From Actinomycetota bacterium (GTDB lineage Bacteria; Actinomycetota; Acidimicrobiia; Acidimicrobiales; JAJPHE01): a stretch of 46,770 nucleotides of DNA. Below, in pieces: positions 30,622-37,393 of the stretch. Below the pieces are notes generated by a model, which was not told the origin of the DNA, did not search any database, and was given only the letters and a program-made list of their open reading frames with translations. Position 1 is the stretch's first letter, and the number at the start of each line of letters is the position of its first letter. Location: contig DAHUYE010000074.1 in assembly GCA_027315345.1 (NCBI GenBank), positions 1 to 46,770 of the forward strand, given 5' to 3'. Both the position numbers and the translations under genes were made by a program.

Positions 30622-31073
30622 TGAAGCCCACGATCTTCGAGGCGATGGGTGGGTGGGACACGGTTTTGGCCCTGGCTGAGGCCTGGCACCACCGCTGCCT
30701 GGCCGACCCCATACTGGCCCATCCCTTCGAGGGCGGTGTCCACCCACAACACACCGAGCGGCTGGCCGCCTACTGGTCCGAGCAACTGGGCGGACCGGCC
30801 GTCTACACGAACTCGATCGGTGATCATTCCGCCGTCGTCCGGATGCACACCGGGAACGGGCCCCATGAGCAGATGGACGGCCGGGGGGTGGCGGCCTTCG
30901 CTCTCGCCCTCGATGATGTCGGCGTTCCGAGTGACCCGGACCTGAGGTTCCAGCTCATCGCCTGGTTCACCTGGGCCACCGCGCTGCTGAATCACCGATG
31001 GACCAGGCCGGACGATGTGCCCGGCGGCCTTCCCCTTCCCATGTGGGGGTGGGAGGGGACCGAAGGCTGGTAA
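30621..31073 (+). CDS. Truncated haemoglobin, probably group II
   Basis: A 150-residue globin whose ATG overlaps the stop of the Cj0069-family gene. The features are the B-helix-like start TIFEAMGGWDTVLALAEAWHHRCLADPILAHPF (cited by its parts), the E-helix segment HTERLAAYWSEQLGG with His44, and the proximal histidine probably at His76 in VVRMHTGNGP. The C-terminal helix carries the Trp pair LIAWFTWATALL and an aromatic tail ending in WGWEGTEGW. Members of this family bind haem and O2 or NO, and many act in NO detoxification or redox work; the function here is not shown. The coupling with an ATP-grasp-like protein is unusual. Confidence 0.88.
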   Translation: MKPTIFEAMGGWDTVLALAEAWHHRCLADPILAHPFEGGVHPQHTERLAAYWSEQLGGPAVYTNSIGDHSAVVRMHTGNGPHEQMDGRGVAAFALALDDVGVPSDPDLRFQLIAWFTWATALLNHRWTRPDDVPGGLPLPMWGWEGTEGW

Positions 31074-31086
31074 GGGCCAGGGCTCG

Positions 31087-31233
31087 GTCCTGGACGAGCC
31101 CGAGCACGTGGTCGCCCTACCCGGGTCAACCACGGCGGATCACGCCCGGGAGAACGCCCGAGCCTTGAGTGTCGAACTCAGCGCCGACCAGTTCAGCGCC
31201 ATCGACCGCGCCTCCTCGCCCTGCTGGCGGTAG
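31087..31233 (+). pseudogene. Aldo/keto reductase C-terminal relic
   Basis: The frame reads EHVVALPGSTTADHARENA followed by VELSADQFSAIDRAS and a stop, which is the C-terminal signature of aldo/keto reductases (the strand with PG(S/T) that binds the NADPH phosphate, then REN, then ELSADQ). No TIM-barrel core lies upstream: the same frame runs into the haemoglobin gene without reductase similarity. It is therefore a remnant of a deleted gene, squeezed between the globin and SulP genes. Confidence 0.65.
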
Positions 31234-31236
31234 GCC

Positions 31237-32973
31237 TCAGTGGGCCGTCGGCCCGCCGGACTGCCCTACGTCCATGCCCGTGACGGCGGCGTCGACCGAG
31301 GGAAAGAACCGGTCCGGTCCGATGCGCTCCACCAGGCCGGCCCGAGCCAGGCTCTCCCGCATCCGCCCGCCGGCTCTGGCCACGGCAAAGGCGATATGGG
31401 ACCGATCCAGCTGGTCCAGCACCCGCGTCAGGGAGCGGGAGCCCGTGTAATCGATGTCGGTCATCCCGACGGCATCCAGCACGACCAGTCTCGGGCCGCC
31501 GGCGGCGCGCTCCAGGGCCGCCGTCAGCTCCGCTCGGAAGTGAACGGCGTTGGCGTACCACAGGGGGGTGGCGAACAGGACCACCAGCACGCCCGGGAGT
31601 TGGACGGCCTCTTCGGCGCTGGAGAGCGGCGCCCAACTGGTGGTCCCGGTCAGACGTCCCAATACGTGAAGCTGGGGCCGGGCGCTGAGCCTGGTGCGGT
31701 CCAGGATGGCCAGGCCGACAGCGACGGCTATGCCCTGCTCCACGCCCACCACCGCCACCGTGACCAGAGTGACTACCGCCAGACCGAGCTCGAGGCGGTC
31801 GAAGCGGGCGATGGATATGAGGTCCTTGAGATGGAAGATCCGGCTGGCAATGAACAGCAGCACCCCGGCCAGAGCCGCCACGGGGACGTCCTTGAGCAGA
31901 CCGGCGGCCGGTATCAGGAGCACCAGGCCGGCGGCGGCGCCCAGGCCGGCCGCCTGGGTGCCACCCCCGGCCGCCACCACCGCGGCGGTGCGAGGAGGGC
32001 TGGCATCGACAGGGAACGAGCCGATCAGTCCGGCCATGATGTTGCCGGCCCCCACCCCCAGGAAGTCCCGGCTGACGTCCACCTCGTATCCGCCCTGATC
32101 AGCAAAGGCCCGGGTCGTGGCCGCCGACTGGCTCACCACCACCAGCGACACCACGCCGGCCAGGGCCGCCACGCCACGGAGGGCCGGCCAGGACAGCCCG
32201 GCCAGGCCCAACCGGGGAGCGCCGTGGGCGAAGCTCCCCAGCACGTCGACACCATGGGACCGAAGGCCAAAGACCCCCACCACCAGGCCTGAACCGACCA
32301 GGCTGACCAAGGCCCCGGGAACGCGGCGGTCAACCCGCTCGGCCGCCACCACCACGCCCAGCACGGACAATCCGATCCCGACCGACCAACCCTCGGCCCG
32401 ACCCAGATGGGAGAGGACTACGCCCACCCGGTGGGCGGTGGTCCCTCCGACGGCGGGTAGGCCGAGAAGGTCCGGAAGCTGGTGGACGACGATGATCACG
32501 GCCACCCCGGCCAGGAAACCGCTGATGATCGGGGCGGAGAGGAACTCGGCTATCCACCCCAGGCGCAGGATACCGACCAGGCTGACGATCACACCGACGG
32601 TCACGGCCAACAGGCCAGCCAGGTTGATGTACCCGGCTGTACCGGTCGGAGCCAGGTGGGCGATCCCGACCGCGAACAGGGGAGCAATGGTGGAGTCGGC
32701 TCCCACCGACATCTGGGGGTTGGAACCGAGCAGGGCGAACAGGACGCTGCCGGCTATGAAGGCATAGAAGCCGGTTATGGGCGGCATCCCGGCCAGGCGG
32801 GAGGTAGCCAGCTGCTCGGGTACGGCAATGGCGAGCAAGGTGAGGGCGGCCAAAGCGTCGGTCCCGGCCCAGCGGCTCTGGTATCCGTGCAGGGACGAAA
32901 GCACACTCGAACTCAACCGCAGCCAGCGGGAACTCTCCGGCCTGGTGGCACCAGCCATGGGTCTCATCATCAC
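31237..32973 (-). CDS. SulP-family anion transporter with STAS domain
   Basis: The 578-residue protein has a transmembrane part of 10-14 helices (about 25-430) and a C-terminal STAS domain (about 455-565). SulP landmarks include LTLLAIAVPEQLATSRLAGMPPITGFYA, cited as AVPEQLATSRLAGMPP, the VGADSTIAPL segment, and QSAATTRAFADQGGYEVDVSRDFLGVGAGN with its conserved DxSRDF. The STAS domain has the DIDYTGSRSL loop that regulates activity in homologues. SulP proteins move sulfate, bicarbonate or other anions; the substrate cannot be told from sequence, since no carbonic anhydrase or sulfur gene is adjacent. The start is one of several Met codons near 32973 (GTG ATG ATG, then ATG 12 bases further). 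Confidence 0.9.
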   Translation of the reverse strand: MMMRPMAGATRPESSRWLRLSSSVLSSLHGYQSRWAGTDALAALTLLAIAVPEQLATSRLAGMPPITGFYAFIAGSVLFALLGSNPQMSVGADSTIAPLFAVGIAHLAPTGTAGYINLAGLLAVTVGVIVSLVGILRLGWIAEFLSAPIISGFLAGVAVIIVVHQLPDLLGLPAVGGTTAHRVGVVLSHLGRAEGWSVGIGLSVLGVVVAAERVDRRVPGALVSLVGSGLVVGVFGLRSHGVDVLGSFAHGAPRLGLAGLSWPALRGVAALAGVVSLVVVSQSAATTRAFADQGGYEVDVSRDFLGVGAGNIMAGLIGSFPVDASPPRTAAVVAAGGGTQAAGLGAAAGLVLLIPAAGLLKDVPVAALAGVLLFIASRIFHLKDLISIARFDRLELGLAVVTLVTVAVVGVEQGIAVAVGLAILDRTRLSARPQLHVLGRLTGTTSWAPLSSAEEAVQLPGVLVVLFATPLWYANAVHFRAELTAALERAAGGPRLVVLDAVGMTDIDYTGSRSLTRVLDQLDRSHIAFAVARAGGRMRESLARAGLVERIGPDRFFPSVDAAVTGMDVGQSGGPTAH

Positions 32974-33011
32974 CGATCCGAGACCCTTTGGATGGCTCGA
33001 GTGCCGTCGGA

Positions 33012-33164
33012 CTAGTGGCCGGCTTCGAAGTCAGCGATCCGGGCCTTGATGAGTGCTTCCAGAAGAGGGACGGGAGCCAACCGGGCGGCCAGCTTTCCGA
33101 GCACCTGGGAGTGGGCGTGGAGAGTCTCGCAGGTCGGCTCCCACTCCTCGTATGGCAGGGGCCC
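33012..33164 (-). pseudogene. Gene relic resembling the N-terminus of DUF5996 proteins
   Basis: Between two in-frame stops the minus strand encodes 50 residues reading PYEEWEPTCETLHAHSQVLG then KLAARLAP and a helical end. The PYEEWxxTxxTLHxxxQxxGK pattern recalls the N-terminus of DUF5996 proteins. There is no ATG, GTG or TTG in the open frame (only a CTG), and the remaining 200 or more residues of the family are missing. It lies in the 316-base stretch between the GNAT and SulP genes, which otherwise has only the truncated zinc-finger frame below. Confidence 0.4.
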
Positions 33165-33212
33165 CTACCGCTCCGGCACCGGTTCCCGCCGTTCCGGCTC
33201 AGGGCCACCGGC

Positions 33213-33296
33213 TCAGGTCCGCAGGCAGTCCTCGCAGCTCTCACCCGAGGGGGTCAAGTCCACGACCGTGTCCAGATGGGTGCAGACCTCAGCCAT
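33213..33296 (-). pseudogene. Truncated UBP-type zinc finger
   Basis: A 27-codon frame starts at an ATG overlapping the GNAT stop by 8 bases and reads MAEVCTHLDTV followed by CEDCLRT and a TGA stop. This matches the first third of bacterial UBP-type zinc-finger proteins (CxH, then CxxC); the rest of the finger, with its WVHLR, CGHVGCCD and HPI motifs, is not found in any frame downstream. It is probably a deletion product, although translation of the short peptide by coupling is possible. Confidence 0.55.
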
Positions 33297-33630
33297 GCTG
33301 GGAATCGTCCCCAGAGATAGCGGTGGGTGTCTCGCCCGACTCCCAGTCGATCGAAGTACCGGAGACGGCGTCGGGATGGCTTTCCAGCCACTTCCGGGCG
33401 TAGGGACATACGGGCACCAGAAGGAGACCTTCCCGCCGAGCCCGCTCGGCCGCCTCCAATACCAGACGCCCACCGATGCCCCGCCCGCTCAGGGCCTCCG
33501 GCACGCCGGTGTGGACCAGGACCAGACGGCCCCCGTTCCGGCGGTAGACGAGCTCGGCCTCCTCGCCCTCGAGCTCGAGCAGAAAACGGTGGTTGACGGC
33601 ATCGTCGATGATGGCGCTGGTCTCGCTCAC
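33289..33630 (-). CDS. Small GNAT-family N-acetyltransferase
   Basis: The 113-residue protein starts at GTG with AAAGAGG 5 bases upstream. It is a compact, single-domain YjdJ-type acetyltransferase: FLLELEGEEAELVYRR, LVHTGVPEALSGRGIGGRLV with the acetyl-CoA pyrophosphate loop (GRGIGGRL), and LLVPVCPYARKWLESHPD at the C-terminus. These small enzymes use acetyl-CoA; their acceptors are mostly unknown. A polar tail of about 25 residues follows the usual family end. Its stop overlaps the ATG of the truncated zinc-finger frame, a neighbour it would have had before the deletion. Confidence 0.87.
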   Translation of the reverse strand: MSETSAIIDDAVNHRFLLELEGEEAELVYRRNGGRLVLVHTGVPEALSGRGIGGRLVLEAAERARREGLLLVPVCPYARKWLESHPDAVSGTSIDWESGETPTAISGDDSQHG

Positions 33631-33716
33631 GCTGGCCTCTTTCTTACCTCTGGGGCGTTGTACCAGCCTCCACCTGTTGGCTGGGTCTGTCCACTGGGTC
33701 CCATGGGTGGCGGAAC

Positions 33717-35411
33717 TCAGTGGCTCAGCCGGACCGCCTTTACCACCAGCAGAACGGCGCTGACCACCAGGTACGCACGAAGAGAGCTCATTCCCAGCCG
33801 GAGGCCGGGGGACCACCGGACCGGCTGAAGGAGGGTGAGCTGAGGCATCCGCCAGGACATCTTGTCCTCCAGGGTCATGGGAGCCACCGGCACCCGACCG
33901 TCGGGACTGGAACGGATCCGGACGTAGGCCAGGCCGGCTCCTCCCAACACGACCATGGCCCCGGACAACTCGATGAACAGACTGGTCACGTTCAAGCCGG
34001 GGAACAGGGTGGTGGCCATGAGGACCCCGGACAACACCAGGAGGACGGCGATGATGAGGCTGGCCAGGGCGTTCAACCATGTCTTGTTGACCCAGGGCCC
34101 GAGTACCTCAGGGTCGTTGCACAGCAGCAGTAGGAAGACACTGGCGCTGGGCAGGAGCAGACCGGCCAGGGCCTGGACACTGGTGGTGATTAGTCCGAGG
34201 GGCGCTCCCGGTATGAGTACCACCGCCCCGGCCAGGACGACCATGGCGGTGTAGCTGCCGTAGAACTTCTTGGCATCCCGGAAGCTGCGGTGCAGGGAGT
34301 GACGCATGTTGAAAACGTCACCGAAGGCGTAGGAAGTGGCCAGGGTCACCGCCACCGCCCCCACTATGGCCGCGTCCAACAGGGCGATGGCGAAGAGCGT
34401 TCCCAAGGCGTGGCCCATGTGAGCCAGCCCCCTGGCCACGCCGAGGGCGTCGCTGAACTGTCCGTGTAAGGGGCTGTCCCGGAAGGCGTAATTGGCGGCG
34501 ATCATCAGTGCCGCCGCCCCGATCACCACCACCACCGAGCCCAGGGCGGTGTCGGCCCGCTCGTAGTTGATGAAGCGGGGAGTTATGCGCTTGTCGATGA
34601 CGTTGGACTGCTGGAAGAACAGCTGCCAGGGGGCCACCGTGGTCCCGACTATGGCGATGATCAGCAGCACCCCGGCGGAGCTGATCCCACCCTGAAGGCC
34701 AGGCACGAAGAAGTCGTGGGCCACCCGGCTCCATTGCGGATGGGAGAGCAGGGCCATGGGGTAGAGGATCAGGCTGACGGCGATGAAGGCCAGCATGGCC
34801 GTCTCGAAGCGCCGGAAACTGCCGCTGGCGGTGATGGCCACCAGCAGGACAGCCGCCAGGGGCACGGCTATGTAGTGGCTGACCCCGAAGTAGTCCGCGG
34901 CCAGAGCGACCCCGATGAATTCGGTGACGATGGTCAGGAAGTTGAGAATGAACAGGTCCCCCACGCTGAATGCGCCCCAGAAGCGCCCGAAGCGTTCGTT
35001 GATCAGGCGGGCGTGTCCCACTCCGGTCACGGTGCCCAGCCGTACCACCATCTCCTGGTTGACGATCAGGACGGGGATCAGGAGCAACAGAACCCACAAG
35101 AGGCTGGTCCCGTAGTTCTGGCCCGCCTGGGCATAGGTGGCGACCCCGCCGGCGTCGTTGTCACCGACCATGACGATGAGGCCGGGGCCGATGATGGCCA
35201 GCAGGGTGAGCAGTCGCTGCCGACGGCTGCGCCGGTCGGTGGCATCTCCCAGCCGGATGCGGCCGAGAGCTCCCTCGATGTCTCCGACGTGGGCACTGTC
35301 GAGCACGGCCGGGGCGCGCCGATCCGAGGGGTGGCCCAGCTGTGCGGGCGCGGCGGGCTGTCCGCCGGTGTGCCCCCCGAGGGGGCCACCGGCGCGGGTT
35401 GACTCGTTCAC
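33717..35411 (-). CDS. NRAMP-like divalent metal transporter
   Basis: The 564-residue protein has a 60-residue polar N-terminus, then about 11-12 membrane helices. TM1 reads IGPGLIVMVGDNDAGG, and TM6 reads IVGTTVAPWQLFFQQS. In classical Mn/Fe NRAMP proteins these segments carry DPGN and MPHN, whose Asp, Asn and Met bind the metal. Here they are DAGG (86-89) and APWQ (260-263): the Asp is kept but the Asn and the soft-ligand Met are gone. This fits NRAMP-related carriers that prefer harder ions, such as magnesium, better than a MntH. The GTG start overlaps the stop of the MgtE-N/CBS gene by 4 bases (GTGA), which supports the magnesium idea. The transported ion is an inference. Confidence 0.9.
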   Translation of the reverse strand: MNESTRAGGPLGGHTGGQPAAPAQLGHPSDRRAPAVLDSAHVGDIEGALGRIRLGDATDRRSRRQRLLTLLAIIGPGLIVMVGDNDAGGVATYAQAGQNYGTSLLWVLLLLIPVLIVNQEMVVRLGTVTGVGHARLINERFGRFWGAFSVGDLFILNFLTIVTEFIGVALAADYFGVSHYIAVPLAAVLLVAITASGSFRRFETAMLAFIAVSLILYPMALLSHPQWSRVAHDFFVPGLQGGISSAGVLLIIAIVGTTVAPWQLFFQQSNVIDKRITPRFINYERADTALGSVVVVIGAAALMIAANYAFRDSPLHGQFSDALGVARGLAHMGHALGTLFAIALLDAAIVGAVAVTLATSYAFGDVFNMRHSLHRSFRDAKKFYGSYTAMVVLAGAVVLIPGAPLGLITTSVQALAGLLLPSASVFLLLLCNDPEVLGPWVNKTWLNALASLIIAVLLVLSGVLMATTLFPGLNVTSLFIELSGAMVVLGGAGLAYVRIRSSPDGRVPVAPMTLEDKMSWRMPQLTLLQPVRWSPGLRLGMSSLRAYLVVSAVLLVVKAVRLSH

Positions 35412-36712
35412 GCCTGTTCTTCTGCTCTCAGCTGGAGGTCCTGGGCATCAGGTTTGGGGCGATCGGACGTAGCCGCCCCCTCTTCCCGTCGGCGCCAGTC
35501 CTCGGGGATGGTCACCTCGAGGACGTCATCCACCGTGACCACGCCCAGGAGCACCCCGTCATCGTCGATGACCGGCATCGTGGTCAGGTTGTAGTCGGCC
35601 ATCCGGATGGCCACCTCGGTCAAGTCGGCCTCGGGATGCACGTGGACCGGCTCGGGTTCGGCCAACTGGGCCAGCTGGGTGGAGGAGTCGGCTTTGAGCA
35701 GGGTCTGGAGGGTGATGGAGCCGTTGAGCGTCCCCGATTCGGTGACATAGACCGCGGCCAGAACCTCTTGGGGGATCTGGGCGTCGGCGTCGTGGACGCC
35801 ACGCAGGGCAGCCGCCACCGTGGTGTCCCCCGGCAGGGCCAGGAAGTCGGGGTTCATGAGGCCGCCCGCCGTGGAGGGATTGAAGCCCAGCAGGCTGCGG
35901 ACCTTGGCCTGGTGCGAGGCGGGGAGGAGGCTCAGTACGGTGAGGCGCCGGCGCTGGGGCAGGTCGGCTATGAGGTCGGCGCCGTCATCGGAACGCATGT
36001 GGGTCAGCATCTCGGCTATCTCGGCGTCGGCCCGGTCCTTGAGCACCTCAACCTGTCGCTCGGCTTCCATCTCCTCGAAGACGTCTGCCTCCAGCTCGAT
36101 GTCGGCGTGCACGGCGGAAAGGATCTCCGCCGTCTCCTGGCGGTCGGCCTCCTCGATGAGATCGGCTATCTGTGCCGGCCGGAGACGTCGAAGACGCGAC
36201 AAAGGGTTGCGGGCCCCCGCGCTCCCGGCGTGGCCGATCAGAGCTTCGAACTCCGACCAGTCCCGGGCCTCACCGGCCTGGCTGGTGCCTGGGCCGCCCG
36301 GAAGCAGCCGGGACAATCGGCGCCGGCCCCGGGTGTCGATCCGAACCAGCCTCCAGCCACCATCCAGTTCCTCGAGCTCCAGGTCGTAGGCACGTACCAG
36401 CCGGCCCCGGGGAACGTCGATCAGGCGATGGCCCAGGACGTCCGAGCGGAGCAGCACCTCCCCGTCGCGCCGCTCGAACGGCCTGACGTCGATCCGGGCC
36501 GTGGTCAGCCGTATCTCGCTGGATAGAGTCGCCACTATCCCTATGTTGACGTAGAGCAGGCGTCCGCCGACCTTGGCCACCAGTCCGCTGACAGCGGGGT
36601 AATGGCCCCGCTCCGGAAGGGTCACGATCACATCGGAAAGCTTGCCCAGCCGCTGCCCGTCGGCGGCCAGAATCGGCCGGCCCAGAACCTCGGAGAGTTG
36701 TGCCCGGCCCAT
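35408..36712 (-). CDS. Soluble PRC-barrel, MgtE N-domain and CBS-pair protein
   Basis: A 434-residue protein without membrane helices. Residues about 5-135 form one or two PRC-barrel-like beta units (LSEVLGRPILAADGQRLGKL by parts). Residues 175-285 match the MgtE intracellular N domain, a helical superhelix recognised by LRPAQIADLIEE, EEMEAERQVEVL and MRSDDGADLIADLP, and the STAGGLM hinge. Two CBS domains follow (about 285-345 and 352-402, with MADYNLTTMPVIDDDGVLLG and VVTVDDVLE). In MgtE channels this same N-CBS part senses cytosolic magnesium and gates the pore; here the pore domain is absent. Translational coupling to the NRAMP-like gene suggests it acts on that permease in trans. Confidence 0.9.
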   Translation of the reverse strand: MGRAQLSEVLGRPILAADGQRLGKLSDVIVTLPERGHYPAVSGLVAKVGGRLLYVNIGIVATLSSEIRLTTARIDVRPFERRDGEVLLRSDVLGHRLIDVPRGRLVRAYDLELEELDGGWRLVRIDTRGRRRLSRLLPGGPGTSQAGEARDWSEFEALIGHAGSAGARNPLSRLRRLRPAQIADLIEEADRQETAEILSAVHADIELEADVFEEMEAERQVEVLKDRADAEIAEMLTHMRSDDGADLIADLPQRRRLTVLSLLPASHQAKVRSLLGFNPSTAGGLMNPDFLALPGDTTVAAALRGVHDADAQIPQEVLAAVYVTESGTLNGSITLQTLLKADSSTQLAQLAEPEPVHVHPEADLTEVAIRMADYNLTTMPVIDDDGVLLGVVTVDDVLEVTIPEDWRRREEGAATSDRPKPDAQDLQLRAEEQA

Positions 36713-36718
36713 GGCGGC

Positions 36719-36724
36719 AGGCTA
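36719..36724 (-). promoter_or_regulatory. -10-like element TAGCCT for the MgtE-N/CBS gene
   Basis: On the minus strand TAGCCT ends 6 bases before the ATG at 36712, as for a leaderless mRNA. It is part of the palindrome GGCTATAGCC (36720-36729). Confidence 0.5.
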
Positions 36725-36797
36725 TAGCCAGACGCCTGGTTATCGGGGCCCGGCCTCGCCTCAGCCCATACCCATCCAGGAGCGCCGATTAGCTGGT

Positions 36798-36813
36798 TAT
36801 GACGTCGGTCACA
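36798..36813. promoter_or_regulatory. CRP-like site TATGA-N6-TCACA
   Basis: The plus strand has TATGA CGTCGG TCACA, one mismatch from the CRP consensus TGTGA-N6-TCACA. It lies in the divergent region, 85 bases from the MgtE-N/CBS start and 102 bases from the start of the cNMP-binding protein. Whether a CRP-type activator binds is an inference. Confidence 0.4.
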
Positions 36814-36840
36814 CTGGTCCTCCTCGAGGATGAGGGCACA

Positions 36841-36858
36841 ATCGACCCCGGGGTCGAT
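36841..36858. promoter_or_regulatory. Perfect 18-bp palindrome ATCGACCCCGGGGTCGAT
   Basis: A perfect 18-bp palindrome in the 203-base divergent region between the MgtE-N/CBS and cNMP-binding genes. Its length makes chance unlikely compared with the shorter palindromes in the window. It may be a dimeric operator for one or both genes. Confidence 0.55.
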
Positions 36859-36903
36859 GCCGAATGAGCCCGTAGCCCGATGCCTGATCGGACGGACGCG
36901 GCT

Positions 36904-36909
36904 TACCGT
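36904..36909 (+). promoter_or_regulatory. -10-like element TACCGT
   Basis: TACCGT ends 6 bases before the ATG at 36916 of the cNMP-binding protein gene, the spacing of a leaderless mRNA; no Shine-Dalgarno sequence is present. Confidence 0.5.
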
Positions 36910-36915
36910 CCCGGT

Positions 36916-37362
36916 ATGAGAACCAAGAACCAGTCAAAGGTCGAAACCGTCAGAGCCTTGACCGAGTTTTCCGGCTGCAGCCAGAAGGAGTTGATCGACC
37001 TGACCAGCCAGGCCGATGAGATCGACTTTCTCCCTGGCTCGGTGCTGATCCATGAAGGCGCCCGGGCCGAGGAGGCATTCCTCATCCTTTCCGGCCAGGT
37101 CTCCGTCCGGCTCTGCGGGGCGGTCATTTCCACCGCCGGGGCGGGAGAGACGGTGGGGGAGATGGCTCTGCTCGACCGGGCGCCCCGTTCGGCCACGGTG
37201 GTGGCCGAGACCCCGGTGCGGGCCCTGGTCTTCGGGCGCCGCCAGTTCGGAGGGCTCATCGATCAGGCCGGCCCGGCCCGGGCGGTGTCAGCGATCCTGG
37301 CCCGGCGTCTCCGGACCGCCAATGAGGAAAGGCTCACGACTCCGCTCACGCCGGTGGCCTGA
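36916..37362 (+). CDS. Single-domain cyclic nucleotide-binding protein
   Basis: The 148-residue protein is almost entirely one cNMP-binding beta-barrel. The phosphate-binding cassette is visible as GEMALLDRAPRSA (81-93), with Glu82 and Arg91 in the positions that contact the ribose and cyclic phosphate in CRP-type proteins. An N-terminal helix precedes it, and a C-terminal helix ends it; there is no DNA-binding or catalytic domain. It therefore probably works as a partner or sensor subunit for another protein. The ATG at 36916 has a leaderless promoter signature; the frame is open to 36880. It is divergent from the MgtE-N/CBS gene and 31 bases ahead of a membrane protein gene. Confidence 0.85.
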   Translation: MRTKNQSKVETVRALTEFSGCSQKELIDLTSQADEIDFLPGSVLIHEGARAEEAFLILSGQVSVRLCGAVISTAGAGETVGEMALLDRAPRSATVVAETPVRALVFGRRQFGGLIDQAGPARAVSAILARRLRTANEERLTTPLTPVA

Positions 37363-37393
37363 ACCGGCGCAGCGGTCTGGGCATGATGGCCCC

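Noticed and set aside
33213-33296. Stop-codon readthrough (TGA, then TAG) joining the zinc-finger and DUF5996-like pieces
   Set aside because: They belong to different protein families, no UBP motifs follow the TGA, and no recoding structure was recognised.
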